Of a DNA stretch of 64,000 bases, positions 23,695 to 32,815 are shown piece after piece. A model generated the notes under the pieces. It was not told the DNA's origin. It did not search any database and saw nothing but the letters and a program-made list of their open reading frames with translations. This stretch comes from Hoeflea_A sp040932035 (lineage in GTDB: Bacteria > Pseudomonadota > Alphaproteobacteria > Rhizobiales > Rhizobiaceae), in assembly GCF_040932035.1 (NCBI RefSeq), contig NZ_JBFRBB010000001.1:1488001-1552000 (forward strand), in the 5' to 3' direction. Within the stretch, counting starts at the first letter, position 1. Every line of letters starts with the position of its first letter. Made by a program: the position numbers and the translations under genes.

Positions 23695-24831
23695 ATGTAT
23701 ATCTCTGCGAATGCCAAGAGGCTGGTTCTTTCCGGCAGCGAACGCGAGATTCTGAATATTGTGAGGCGTCAGGGTTCCATCTCGCGAGCCGACATCACCG
23801 CACATACGAACCTGTCGCAGCAATCCGTGCATCGCATTGTTGACGGCCTGATCCAGCGGCGTCTTCTGGCGACGCAAAAGGCGATCGTCAAAGGGCGGGG
23901 GAAACCAAGTCCGCAGATCATTCTCGATACAGCGTCAAGCGCATCGATCGGCGTCTCCTTGAGCACGAATATCATTGAATACACTGCCGTTGACCTTTCC
24001 GGCCGCACCATATGCGATGGTGCCTTGAATGCAGCACCGAACGATCGGGAGGCCGCACTTGCCGAACTTGCCAATCTGACATCGGAGCTCGCAGGCAGCG
24101 GGCCGCTGGCGGATCGCCGCTTCATCGGCATTGGCGTTGCCGTGCAAGGCTATCGCACCACGCATCGCAACCGCTTCACCACGCCTGTTCCACTCGACAA
24201 TTGGGCGCGCGTGCCTATTGACGAGATATTCGAGAAGCATCTGAAATACGCGTCATTCGTCGAGAACAACGCGACCAGCGCTGCAATAGCGGAACTTTAC
24301 TGCGGCGGCGGCAAAAGCCACGGGTGCTTCGGGTATCTTTCCTTCAACCTCGGATTCGGCTGCGGCATAATTTGGGATGAAAAGCCGGTCTTCGGCGGCC
24401 ACGGAAACGCTGGTGAAATCAGCTCCATATTCCTTGATGATGAAGCGCCTCACAGACCGGCCCTCGGCGAGTTGCAGAAACGTTTGTCGGACCGTGGCCT
24501 GAAACTGACATTTCAGCAGCTTTTGGATGAATTCGACCCCGAGTGGCCCGGTGTTGCCGAGTGGATCGAGGAGGTCAGGCCGAACCTGAACCTGGTAATC
24601 AGGGGTTTGTCGTCCATTTTAGACCCGAACGCCATCTTCTTTGGTGGAGAAGCACCGGCCGAATTGCGCAAACTGTTGATAGAGGCTTGTGGACCTGCCG
24701 AAAAAGACCGGTTCGGGATTACAAAACCCTATCCCGAACTCCTGTTGAGCGATATCAGCGGCGATGCTGCAACGCTTGGTGCGGCGATGCTGCCCCTGCA
24801 ACAGATCGTCTTCCGCAATCACGCGTTCTAG
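23695..24831 (+). CDS. ROK family transcriptional regulator
   Basis: 378 residues from ATG 23695; a longer form from 23638 is possible but its added 19 residues look untranslated and it has no ribosome site. N-terminal winged helix (residues 10-70: LNIVRRQGSISRADITAH then LSQQSVHRIVDGLIQRRLL) and a C-terminal ROK sugar-kinase-like domain with VENNATSAAIAELYCGGGK and GHGNAGEISSIF. No CxCGxxGCxE zinc motif is evident at the expected place, so it is a variant ROK. Divergent from the importer/GDPD/IMPase operon, which it probably represses; the inducer may be a sugar or polyol, or its phosphate. Confidence 0.88.
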   Translation: MYISANAKRLVLSGSEREILNIVRRQGSISRADITAHTNLSQQSVHRIVDGLIQRRLLATQKAIVKGRGKPSPQIILDTASSASIGVSLSTNIIEYTAVDLSGRTICDGALNAAPNDREAALAELANLTSELAGSGPLADRRFIGIGVAVQGYRTTHRNRFTTPVPLDNWARVPIDEIFEKHLKYASFVENNATSAAIAELYCGGGKSHGCFGYLSFNLGFGCGIIWDEKPVFGGHGNAGEISSIFLDDEAPHRPALGELQKRLSDRGLKLTFQQLLDEFDPEWPGVAEWIEEVRPNLNLVIRGLSSILDPNAIFFGGEAPAELRKLLIEACGPAEKDRFGITKPYPELLLSDISGDAATLGAAMLPLQQIVFRNHAF

Positions 24832-24866
24832 CGACCGCTGATTTTATCCCCACGCTGGGATGTGAC

Positions 24867-25700
24867 CTACTGCGGCAGGTTTCGGGCGAGGCGGCAGAAT
24901 TCTTCGATCGTCAGAGTTTCGGCCCGCCGCCGCGGATCGATGTCGGCACTGGCAAGCAGTCGCTCTCCGCCAAGGCTCTTCAGGCTCTGCCGCAGCATTT
25001 TGCGTCGCTGACCGAAAGCCGCCTGTGTCACCCGGGCCAGCGCTGACGCTGCACAGGCCTCAGGCTTGTCGCGTGGCGTCATGTGTACCACTGAAGAGGT
25101 AACCTTGGGCGGTGGCGTGAAGGCCTGGCGCGGCACATCGAATGCGATATGAGATTGCATGCGCCACCCGGCGAGGACACTCAGCCGGCCATAGGCACCC
25201 GAGCCGGGCCCTGCGACGATGCGCTGGGCGACCTCTTTTTGAAACATCAGCGTCAACGAGGCGAAATAGGGCGGCCATGGCTCGGTCAGCAACCAGCTGA
25301 CAAGCAATGGCGTGCCGATATTATAGGGAAGGTTGGCAACGACTTTCACCTTCGCTCCCGGTAGAAGGGATGAAAAATCCACATCCAGTGCGTCACCTTC
25401 CACAATTTGCAGGCGGCCCTGATAATGATCGGCAATTTCATGGAGAGCAGGCAGGCAGCGTTCGTCCCGCTCAACCGCGATCACCTTTTCAGCGCCGTTT
25501 GCAAGAAGCGCACGGGTAAGGCCGCCCGGACCCGGGCCGACTTCAAGAACGGTGACCCCTTCAAGGCCGCCGGCTGCCCGGGCAATCTTTTGCGTGAGGT
25601 TCAGGTCTAGCAGAAAGTTCTGGCCGAGGGATTTCTTCGCATTGAGCCCGTGTCGGGAAATGACGTCGCGAAGCGGCGGCAGTCCGTCGATCGCGGCCAT
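24867..25700 (-). CDS. rsmA: 16S rRNA (adenine1518/1519-N6)-dimethyltransferase
   Basis: 277 residues (KsgA). SAM site LEVGPGPGGLTRALL (52-66) after GQNFLLDLN, acidic residue in VEGDALDVDF, and catalytic NLPYNIGTPL. Dimethylates two adenines in helix 45 of 16S rRNA late in 30S assembly. Its start overlaps the pdxA stop by one base (TGATG), the standard pdxA-rsmA coupling. Confidence 0.96.
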   Translation of the reverse strand: MAAIDGLPPLRDVISRHGLNAKKSLGQNFLLDLNLTQKIARAAGGLEGVTVLEVGPGPGGLTRALLANGAEKVIAVERDERCLPALHEIADHYQGRLQIVEGDALDVDFSSLLPGAKVKVVANLPYNIGTPLLVSWLLTEPWPPYFASLTLMFQKEVAQRIVAGPGSGAYGRLSVLAGWRMQSHIAFDVPRQAFTPPPKVTSSVVHMTPRDKPEACAASALARVTQAAFGQRRKMLRQSLKSLGGERLLASADIDPRRRAETLTIEEFCRLARNLPQ

Positions 25701-26737
25701 CAGGATTGATCCTTGCCATAGCTGTTGCCGGCAAGGTCGCCGGCAAGTTTCATGGCGGCAATCAGGCTGTCCGGCCTGGCCAATCCCTTTCCGGCAATGT
25801 CGAAGGCTGTGCCGTGATCGGGCGAGGTCCGGATGAAGGGAAGTCCCAGTGTCACGTTTACAGTATCATCGAACCCAAGTGCCTTTGCCGGGATAAGCGC
25901 CTGATCGTGATACATGCATATCGCCACGTCATAGCCGTTGCGGGCGGCGTCATGAAACATGGTATCGGCGGGCAGGGGACCAAACGCATCGATGCCCGCC
26001 GCTTTCAATTCTGAAATGGCGGGCACAATTATGTCACCGTCTTCGCTGCCCAGCGTACCGGATTCGCCAGCGTGCGGATTGAGCCCTGATACCGCCAGTC
26101 TCGGTTCGGAAATCCCAAATCTGTTTTGCAGGTCCGCAGCCGTTATTGACACCGTGTCGACGATAAGGTCGGTGGTGAGTGTTTCGGGCACCTGGCGAAG
26201 CGGAATGTGAACGGTGACCGGCACGGCACGCAGTTTCGGCCCTGCAAGCATCATGATTGGCCGGTACGTTTCGCCCATGTGTTTCTTTGCGAGATCCGCA
26301 AGAAACTCCGTATGTCCGGGAAACGCGAAACCGGCTTCGTAGAGCACTGACTTTGCGATCGGGTTCGTAACGACAGCCGATGCAGCGCCTTCCACCGTCA
26401 GTGCGACTGCCCGTTCAATGGCCTCGATGATGGCGGCTGCGTTGTCGGGCTGTGGACGGCCAGTTTCCGCCGACACCGGATTGTCGAGCGGAACGACATG
26501 GATCGTTTCGTCATCCGGTGATCGGTCGAAGGGCTGGTCGCACTCCTTGATATTCACATCGATTTTAAGAGCGCGCGCCCGCTCCTCCAGCAGCGCTGGA
26601 CTTGCCAGAAGGAAAAACGGGGGAAGCGAAAGCGATCGCCGCTGTTCCCACAGGCAAAGAGTGATATCGAGGCCGATCCCCGCCGGATCCCCCATAGTCA
26701 GGGCGACAGGCGCGGCATCATTTGCACTTGAGCTCAT
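25700..26737 (-). CDS. pdxA: 4-hydroxythreonine-4-phosphate dehydrogenase
   Basis: 345 residues; oxidises 4-phosphohydroxy-L-threonine for pyridoxal phosphate synthesis. Family motifs MGDPAGIGLDI (15-25), FPGHTEFLADLA, SGLNPHAGESGTLGSED with the metal His, and MYHDQALIPAKAL with another metal His. Located between the surA-like gene and rsmA, as in proteobacteria generally. Confidence 0.96.
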   Translation of the reverse strand: MSSSANDAAPVALTMGDPAGIGLDITLCLWEQRRSLSLPPFFLLASPALLEERARALKIDVNIKECDQPFDRSPDDETIHVVPLDNPVSAETGRPQPDNAAAIIEAIERAVALTVEGAASAVVTNPIAKSVLYEAGFAFPGHTEFLADLAKKHMGETYRPIMMLAGPKLRAVPVTVHIPLRQVPETLTTDLIVDTVSITAADLQNRFGISEPRLAVSGLNPHAGESGTLGSEDGDIIVPAISELKAAGIDAFGPLPADTMFHDAARNGYDVAICMYHDQALIPAKALGFDDTVNVTLGLPFIRTSPDHGTAFDIAGKGLARPDSLIAAMKLAGDLAGNSYGKDQS

Positions 26738-26755
26738 GGCGCTAGGCTCGACGCA

Positions 26756-27712
26756 TCATTTGTAGGTTACGCGTGCCTTTTCGCGCAGTTCCTTCAAATA
26801 TTTGTCGCTGTTGGTGTTGTCGCCGCCGGGCGATTTAGCCCGTTCGGACCGAAACACCATCTCGGCTGCAAGATCGTCCGAAACCTCTTTGGAGGAGCAC
26901 ACCGCGATGAATTCCACACCCCGGTCCGTTACCTTTGTGCCGGTTGTCCTTCCTGCGGTTGTCTTTTCGACCAGCGGCTTCCAGGCCTGCGGCAGCGCGG
27001 GTTGCATGACACGGCCCAGATCACGGACGGACACGTCCTTCAGCCCCTTCGCGAACTCCCGCGATGTGTTGCAGTCGACAAAACGCTTGCGCATGGCTTC
27101 TGCCTCGCGTTTGCGCTTGTTCAATATCGCATTTCGTTTGGCTTTGGGCACGACGAATATGATCTGCTGAAGAATATATTCGGTCGTGGTTGGCTTTTCA
27201 CCGCCGCGCTCAAGCATATTCGAAACGAGATCTTCGGTGCTCATTCGGCCGCCTGAATTGTACCGGGCGTCAACGACGCGCGGCCACGACATCTGTACCC
27301 GGATGAATTCCTTGAAATGATCCGCACCGACGCCGGCCTGACTGAGCATCTGCGACATCTGTTTGGTCGACATTTTGTTTGATTTGGCAAAGCGGGCATA
27401 GGACTGATTGACACGGGCGTCTGAAACAGTGGCGCGCAGCCGCGCTACCTCTGCCATCTTGATGGCCTCTTCAATCAGCTGTTCCTGCGCCTTCTTTTTC
27501 AAATTGCCGCGTGTGCGCTGGAGGCGCAGCAATTTAACGCGTCGGTCTATGTCATATGTCGTAATGGCGGTACCATTGACGATGATGGCGATTTTGTTGG
27601 CAAGAGCGGGTGTCGGCCCGCCGGATATCCACGCTGTTGCAAAGGCAAGCATCAGCACGAACGCCATTTTTGCAATCGCCGGATACGGTCCTCTGGCAAG
27701 ATCGCTTTTCAT
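26756..27712 (-). CDS. SurA-like periplasmic chaperone
   Basis: 318 residues. N-terminal signal segment (about residues 13-36, MAFVLMLAFATAWISGG), SurA N-terminal domain starting KIAIIVNGTAITTYDIDRRV, then a reduced parvulin-like region (about 180-275). It is shorter than E. coli SurA and seems to have only one weak PPIase-like domain, as in other rhizobial homologues. Expected to escort outer membrane proteins, including LptD encoded just upstream. Lies 143 bases after lptD and 18 bases before pdxA. Confidence 0.85.
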   Translation of the reverse strand: MKSDLARGPYPAIAKMAFVLMLAFATAWISGGPTPALANKIAIIVNGTAITTYDIDRRVKLLRLQRTRGNLKKKAQEQLIEEAIKMAEVARLRATVSDARVNQSYARFAKSNKMSTKQMSQMLSQAGVGADHFKEFIRVQMSWPRVVDARYNSGGRMSTEDLVSNMLERGGEKPTTTEYILQQIIFVVPKAKRNAILNKRKREAEAMRKRFVDCNTSREFAKGLKDVSVRDLGRVMQPALPQAWKPLVEKTTAGRTTGTKVTDRGVEFIAVCSSKEVSDDLAAEMVFRSERAKSPGGDNTNSDKYLKELREKARVTYK

Positions 27713-27855
27713 GTCCTGTTTTCCTCACTCCCGCTCAGGCGGATATTCTCGCAAAACTGCGCCCTGCGGTAAATCCCACCGCCAATTTGGCGAAATAAAG
27801 GCCTTTATGATTCCTCGCTACATGATTGATAAACAATCACGATGGATCCAATCAA

Positions 27856-30192
27856 TTATTGGCTACCTGTAATTCCCGCAAGATCGCTCGATCCGAAATT
27901 GATGTCACCAAGAGTTCGCAGACTGATCCTTGCGCCAATGCTCCAGTCGACGGCCTGGTTTACATCGCGCTCCTGCGTATAGGCCAGTGAGAAAGCAAAG
28001 CACTCGTCATTATATCCGAACCCGACGGTGTTGTTGGACATGATGTTGTCTTCAATGTCATAACTCATTGAGCCGAATGCACGCCAGAATTCCGCAAAAC
28101 GGAGCGAGGCCGAGCCCTTGAGTTCGTTACGGCTCGTTGACGAACCATACCCCGGTTGGGGTTGAACGATTGTATGTGCAAAGGATGTGCTCAAACGGCG
28201 GCTGGTATATGTAACGCCAATGTCCGAGCGCTCGAGCTCGAAAGATCTTTCGTCGAACCGGCCTTCGGCTGTCATGGAAAAACCGCTTGGAAGGTCCATA
28301 CCGATGCTGCCGACAAAGTCTGAACGCGTCGTCTCCAGACCCGATGCAGATCCCACATTGACGAGATCGTCCGTGGCGAACGAATTAAGACCGGCGATTT
28401 GATAGGATTGGCCGAAAACGCCGCGCAGCGATACGCCGTTGTTGAATGTACCTGTGTAGCGGAAGCCGACATTGGCTCGGGTGCCGCCTTCGATACGGTC
28501 ATACCCTGAAAATTTGTCCCGTTCGAAAAGGGTGCTGGCGTCAAACACGAAGCTCTGCGCATCCTCGTTAGGCAATCCCCCGGCAAGTTGCTCATCGTTG
28601 CGCACGAAAATTTGGCCGATCGGTTCAAGAACATGCGACGCGCTCGTGGTCATGATCTGCACCGGGTAACGCGCTTCCAGTCCAGCGGTCAGCAATCCCC
28701 TTGTCGGTGTCGATTGTGTGGTGAACGGGCCGGTATAGCCGGCGGGTGCATCGACATTGAGGAAATTCACATCTCCCCGCGCGGCAGCCATCGGCGTCAG
28801 CAACAGACCGCTATCGGTTACGAAAGTCCTTTTCCATTCGAGCTCCGTGGTCAGCCGGGTGTTGGTTCCTTCAACGCCCGGATACCGGCCGTTGGTCGTG
28901 TCGATTTCGGCTGTGCGCCGCGTCAGACTGAGCACATTGACGTCAAGATTGAGTTCGCCGCCCATGACCGGCTGGTCAAACGTGCGGGAGTAATCCAGCG
29001 ATGGATGGACAATCGGCTGTTCTTTTTCGGCTGTGCTGCTTGTGAGAGTGGACTGGACGTCGAAGTAGAACGACCGCATATCGAAATAGTTGCGCCCCGA
29101 AAGGCCGGTCAGGTAGATCGTCGAAACCTGCGTTACATTGTTGTAGCCGGAGATACCGTACGTATTCGCAAAGCTGTTGTCGCTTTGCAGCATAACATCC
29201 CAGCCAAACATCCAACGCGGATTTATCTGGAATTCGCCCTGTGAAGCAACAAGACCGCGGTTGGTGTTGGAAGCATCGACCGTGCCGGCCGAAAATGCTT
29301 CGGGGGTCAGTTGATGAATGCCCGCGATCTTGAGCACGTGACTGCCGTTTTCGAACCGCTGGCGGAATTCAGCCTCGGTCAGAAAACCCTGTCTCGAATA
29401 TCCCGACACCGTCACCGTCAGGTCGTAGTGCGGGTTAAGGGCAAAATAATACGGAACGCCGAGCTTGGCGCCCAGTTCCTTGGAGTAGCTGAATGACGGA
29501 AGTAGAAATCCGCTTTTACGCTTCACCGTATGGTCCGGAACCGTCAAAAACGGGATATAGGCGATAGGCTGGCCAAACATCTCGAAGTGGGCCCCTTCGA
29601 GACGGATTGTGCGTGTTTTGCCGTTCTGCGTGACCCGCCGTGCCTTGATCTGCCACAGGGGCGGCTTGCTCGGATCCTTTTCGCAGATATCGCAAGCTGT
29701 GTAGACGCCATTGTTGAGTGTGGTTCGTTCGCCGTCGAGCCGCTGAGCGCTGTCTGCGACGATGCGCGTATTGTCCGGCCGCTCGATCCGCAGGGCATTG
29801 ACGAAACCGTCGGCGAAATCGTCGGTGACATCGAGTTCCTGCGCATAGATCTTATTGCCGTCTGGCTCGATCATTTCGATGTCGCCAAAGGCTTTCAGCC
29901 GTCCGGTTCGCTGATGGTATTCAAGCCGGCGAGCCACCATCTGGTAGCCGTCGTAATCGACCCGCACAGCACCTGTGGCGACAACGACTTCGGTATCCTG
30001 GTTGAAGGTAAGTTGATTGGCCGTCAGCAACAGCCGGGCATCAGGTGATGCCGTGATGTTCAGACCGTTGTTTCCAGCGTTTTGCGCAAAAGCGCTAGGG
30101 GCGATGGCCCATGTGGCCACTCCCGCTGTCAAAGCCACAATCAGCCCTGCGATACGCAACGTATTTTTTTCGCAGCCAGCTGCTGATCCCAC
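27856..30192 (-). CDS. lptD: LPS-assembly outer membrane protein LptD
   Basis: 778 residues from GTG 30192, which overlaps the lptG stop (TAGTG) and has AAGGAGG eight bases upstream; a longer in-frame ORF from 30258 is rejected. Signal peptide, then the periplasmic OstA/LptA-like domain (about 45-190: LTFNQDTEVVVATGAVRVD, MIEPDGNKIYAQELDVTDDF) and a large beta-barrel. A CxxC pair (YTACDICEKDP) is present, but not the two widely spaced Cys pairs of E. coli LptD, so disulfide control must differ. Inserts LPS into the outer leaflet. Confidence 0.94.
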   Translation of the reverse strand: MGSAAGCEKNTLRIAGLIVALTAGVATWAIAPSAFAQNAGNNGLNITASPDARLLLTANQLTFNQDTEVVVATGAVRVDYDGYQMVARRLEYHQRTGRLKAFGDIEMIEPDGNKIYAQELDVTDDFADGFVNALRIERPDNTRIVADSAQRLDGERTTLNNGVYTACDICEKDPSKPPLWQIKARRVTQNGKTRTIRLEGAHFEMFGQPIAYIPFLTVPDHTVKRKSGFLLPSFSYSKELGAKLGVPYYFALNPHYDLTVTVSGYSRQGFLTEAEFRQRFENGSHVLKIAGIHQLTPEAFSAGTVDASNTNRGLVASQGEFQINPRWMFGWDVMLQSDNSFANTYGISGYNNVTQVSTIYLTGLSGRNYFDMRSFYFDVQSTLTSSTAEKEQPIVHPSLDYSRTFDQPVMGGELNLDVNVLSLTRRTAEIDTTNGRYPGVEGTNTRLTTELEWKRTFVTDSGLLLTPMAAARGDVNFLNVDAPAGYTGPFTTQSTPTRGLLTAGLEARYPVQIMTTSASHVLEPIGQIFVRNDEQLAGGLPNEDAQSFVFDASTLFERDKFSGYDRIEGGTRANVGFRYTGTFNNGVSLRGVFGQSYQIAGLNSFATDDLVNVGSASGLETTRSDFVGSIGMDLPSGFSMTAEGRFDERSFELERSDIGVTYTSRRLSTSFAHTIVQPQPGYGSSTSRNELKGSASLRFAEFWRAFGSMSYDIEDNIMSNNTVGFGYNDECFAFSLAYTQERDVNQAVDWSIGARISLRTLGDINFGSSDLAGITGSQ

Positions 30193-31280
30193 TACCCATC
30201 CTCCTTGTGGAGAAGCACCGTCACCCCAAGTGCTGACGCGACAATCGCCGGAAGCCACGCTGCCACGACTGGAGGCACGGCACCGGCGGTCCCGAACGAC
30301 TTCGCCAACACTGTCACGACATAAAGCAGAAAGCCCGCCAAGATGCCAGCCAAAATCACTGCTCCGGACTGTCCGAACCTGATAAATTTCAATGACACAG
30401 TTGCAGCAATCAATGTCATTGCTACCAGAAGCAACGGAAGTGCAAGCAATGACTGATATTGCATGGCAAAGGCATTCGCACCCAGCCCGAAGGAGCGGGC
30501 GACCGTGATTTTACGCGGGAGCTCGAAGAAGGATATCGACTGTGGTGAGGCTAGTGATTCTTCGACGAATTCCGGTCTCAAATTGGTTTTCACCGTCAAT
30601 GTATCTATTTGTTCCGGCGTTCCGGTCTGATCTGTTCTGGTGGTGTTTTTCAACACCCAGTTACCGTCACTCAACGTTGCTCTGTTGGCGTCTAACCGTT
30701 CAAGAATATTACCTTTTTTGTCAAAACGTATAAACGTCGCGCCGCCCAGCAAAAGTCCCCGGCGGGCAACGCGTTTCGCACCGATTATGGTGATGCCTTC
30801 ATCGGTGCGCTGTCTTATCCACGGTGGGCGTTCGATCGTACCGACCGTGCCCCGTTGCATGCCGAGGCCGATTTCCAGCTCCTGCACCTTCAAGAGTGCG
30901 TAGGAAGAAAATGGATTAACCACCGCCGTCATGACGATGCCCATCAACAGGCTTGCCACACAAAGCGGCGCAAGAAACTGCCATGCCGAAATTCCTGCCG
31001 ATCTGGCGACGACGAGTTCGTATTTTCTGTTGAGAACCAGCAGCACTGACATGGAGGAAAACAGGATAATAAATGGCACCGTTTCCTGCATGATATTTGG
31101 CAGGCGCAAGGCAGACAGCAGTGCGCCAAGACCTAAAGTGTAGCCTGGAAGATGTGACGCTCTGCTGGAAAACTCCGTGAAATCAACCATATAAATGATT
31201 GCGAGAACACCAAGCACGAACCAGCCGGTCATCACGACATAGCGTCTGAAGAGATATCGCCACAGCGTAATGCCGATCAT
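30192..31280 (-). CDS. lptG: LPS export permease LptG
   Basis: 362 residues from ATG 31280, which overlaps the lptF stop (ATGA); a 14-codon upstream extension is rejected. YjgP/YjgQ family: helices at about 12-35, 55-80 and 97-120, a periplasmic jelly-roll domain, then three C-terminal helices. With LptF and the LptB ATPase (not in this window) it lifts LPS from the inner membrane. Gene order lptF-lptG-lptD is the alphaproteobacterial norm. Confidence 0.95.
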   Translation of the reverse strand: MIGITLWRYLFRRYVVMTGWFVLGVLAIIYMVDFTEFSSRASHLPGYTLGLGALLSALRLPNIMQETVPFIILFSSMSVLLVLNRKYELVVARSAGISAWQFLAPLCVASLLMGIVMTAVVNPFSSYALLKVQELEIGLGMQRGTVGTIERPPWIRQRTDEGITIIGAKRVARRGLLLGGATFIRFDKKGNILERLDANRATLSDGNWVLKNTTRTDQTGTPEQIDTLTVKTNLRPEFVEESLASPQSISFFELPRKITVARSFGLGANAFAMQYQSLLALPLLLVAMTLIAATVSLKFIRFGQSGAVILAGILAGFLLYVVTVLAKSFGTAGAVPPVVAAWLPAIVASALGVTVLLHKEDG

Positions 31281-32488
31281 TGCGCACCTCTTCTGCCATT
31301 TCCGGTCAGATCGGACATCCATTGGCGCATCAGCGACAGCAGTGATTCGTTTTCCGATGTCAGCCGGGCCGTTTGCTCAACCAGGAACCGCGGTGCCCTG
31401 AACGACCAGTTGGTGACCATCAGCAGCAGAAACAGTAAAATGCCGCCCAGCGGCACGGCGTAGCACAATGCCGCAAACACCGGACTGGTGGCGGATTTAT
31501 CGATCGCATAGAAGCTGAATCCGCGCATGCCGAATCCAATAGCCGCGGCCGTCACAACGCTCCAGACTTGCTCGTGGCGGTTGGAGTGGGCCTTGCCAAG
31601 GAAATAGACGGTAATGAACCCGAAGACCAGCGGATATAACCACTCCGAAAGCCGCTTGTTGATCCTCATTTCGAATTCCTGCGGAGCCCGTTTGAGATAG
31701 GCATCGTCGGGGTCCGGATTGAGCAGGTAGGGGGTAGCACGTTCTTTGGCGATGTAACCGCCGGACTTGCCCGATCCGCCACCGATCAGACTCAGGTCCA
31801 GTGCATAGGTGGCGAACTGAATAATGGACAGATTTCCACTATCGGTTTCCTTGCGGTGAATCTCGCCGTCTGAGAGGGCCAGAACGTCAGTGCCGGCGCT
31901 TTCGGCAAAAGCCCCGTATTTGGCGAAATAAAGAAGGTCAATGTCCGCATCGCGCTGATCCGAAAGGAAGATTCCACCAAGCCTTCCACCAGGCAGTTTT
32001 TCCGCAACGCTGACATAGAGCCCGTCTTCGATTTTGTGAAAGGTACCGGATCGAACAGCGGCAGAAAACAGATCAGCCGATGCCTTGTCCAGCAACTGAC
32101 GGATTTGCCGGTTGGACCACGGTTCGACAAAATTGGCCTCCACAAGACTGAAAAGAGACATGGCGGCGGCGATCAGAAGAATGGGGCGCGCAATGAGATG
32201 ACGGGAGCCGCCGGATGCCTCGATAACCGCCAGCTCCGAATCGGAATTCATTGTGCTGAGCGTTTGCGCTGCGCCGATCATCAGCGCAAAAGGCATGACG
32301 ATCATCATCATTGACGGCACGAGAAGCGCCGCCAGCTCCAGAAAAGTCAGCAGTGACTGACCTGTTGAGCTGAGCAGATTGACGCGAAGCAGCACCTGCG
32401 TCGTCAGCGCGATTGCCGTTGTTGTCGCGAGCGTTCCAACGGACAGTATCAGCACCCGACGAAAAATGTATCGTTCAATCTGTTTCAT
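31277..32488 (-). CDS. lptF: LPS export permease LptF
   Basis: 403 residues from ATG 32488 (MKQIERYIFRRV, the usual LptF/LptG N-terminus); the longer reading would need a TTG at 32515. Six predicted helices around a periplasmic domain. First gene of the lptF-lptG-lptD-surA-pdxA-rsmA block, divergent from pepA with a 327-base spacer. Confidence 0.95.
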   Translation of the reverse strand: MKQIERYIFRRVLILSVGTLATTTAIALTTQVLLRVNLLSSTGQSLLTFLELAALLVPSMMMIVMPFALMIGAAQTLSTMNSDSELAVIEASGGSRHLIARPILLIAAAMSLFSLVEANFVEPWSNRQIRQLLDKASADLFSAAVRSGTFHKIEDGLYVSVAEKLPGGRLGGIFLSDQRDADIDLLYFAKYGAFAESAGTDVLALSDGEIHRKETDSGNLSIIQFATYALDLSLIGGGSGKSGGYIAKERATPYLLNPDPDDAYLKRAPQEFEMRINKRLSEWLYPLVFGFITVYFLGKAHSNRHEQVWSVVTAAAIGFGMRGFSFYAIDKSATSPVFAALCYAVPLGGILLFLLLMVTNWSFRAPRFLVEQTARLTSENESLLSLMRQWMSDLTGNGRRGAQ

Positions 32489-32815
32489 ACAACGCGGAAT
32501 CCGGGAGAACACCAATCCGACCGCGGATCCCCACGACCAGATTCTCTCTGTATTGGCTTATACCTAACAACAGGCAAAAAGGCATAGTAAACATTTCATA
32601 AACTTGCCGCACAAAGGCGGCTAAACAAGGCTTCCTCAAGGCACGCACTTATCAATTTATACCTGCATCGATGTCGCTGCCTTGCCCACACCTGCGCGCG
32701 TCGTCAAATTGTGGACTTGTTATTGCGCTGGAAAAGGCCAACATGTGCGACTGACCAGTGTCGCACCCATTGCGGATGTTCATTCGCAATTGCCCATCGA
32801 TCATCGGGAGTTTTC
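32489..32815. other. Divergent promoter region between lptF and pepA
   Basis: A 327-base spacer without a supported gene. It is relatively AT-rich near 32550-32605 and must hold the promoters for the LPS export operon (minus) and pepA (plus). This arrangement, pepA divergent from lptF/lptG, is widely conserved in proteobacteria. I could not assign -35/-10 boxes with confidence. Confidence 0.4.
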
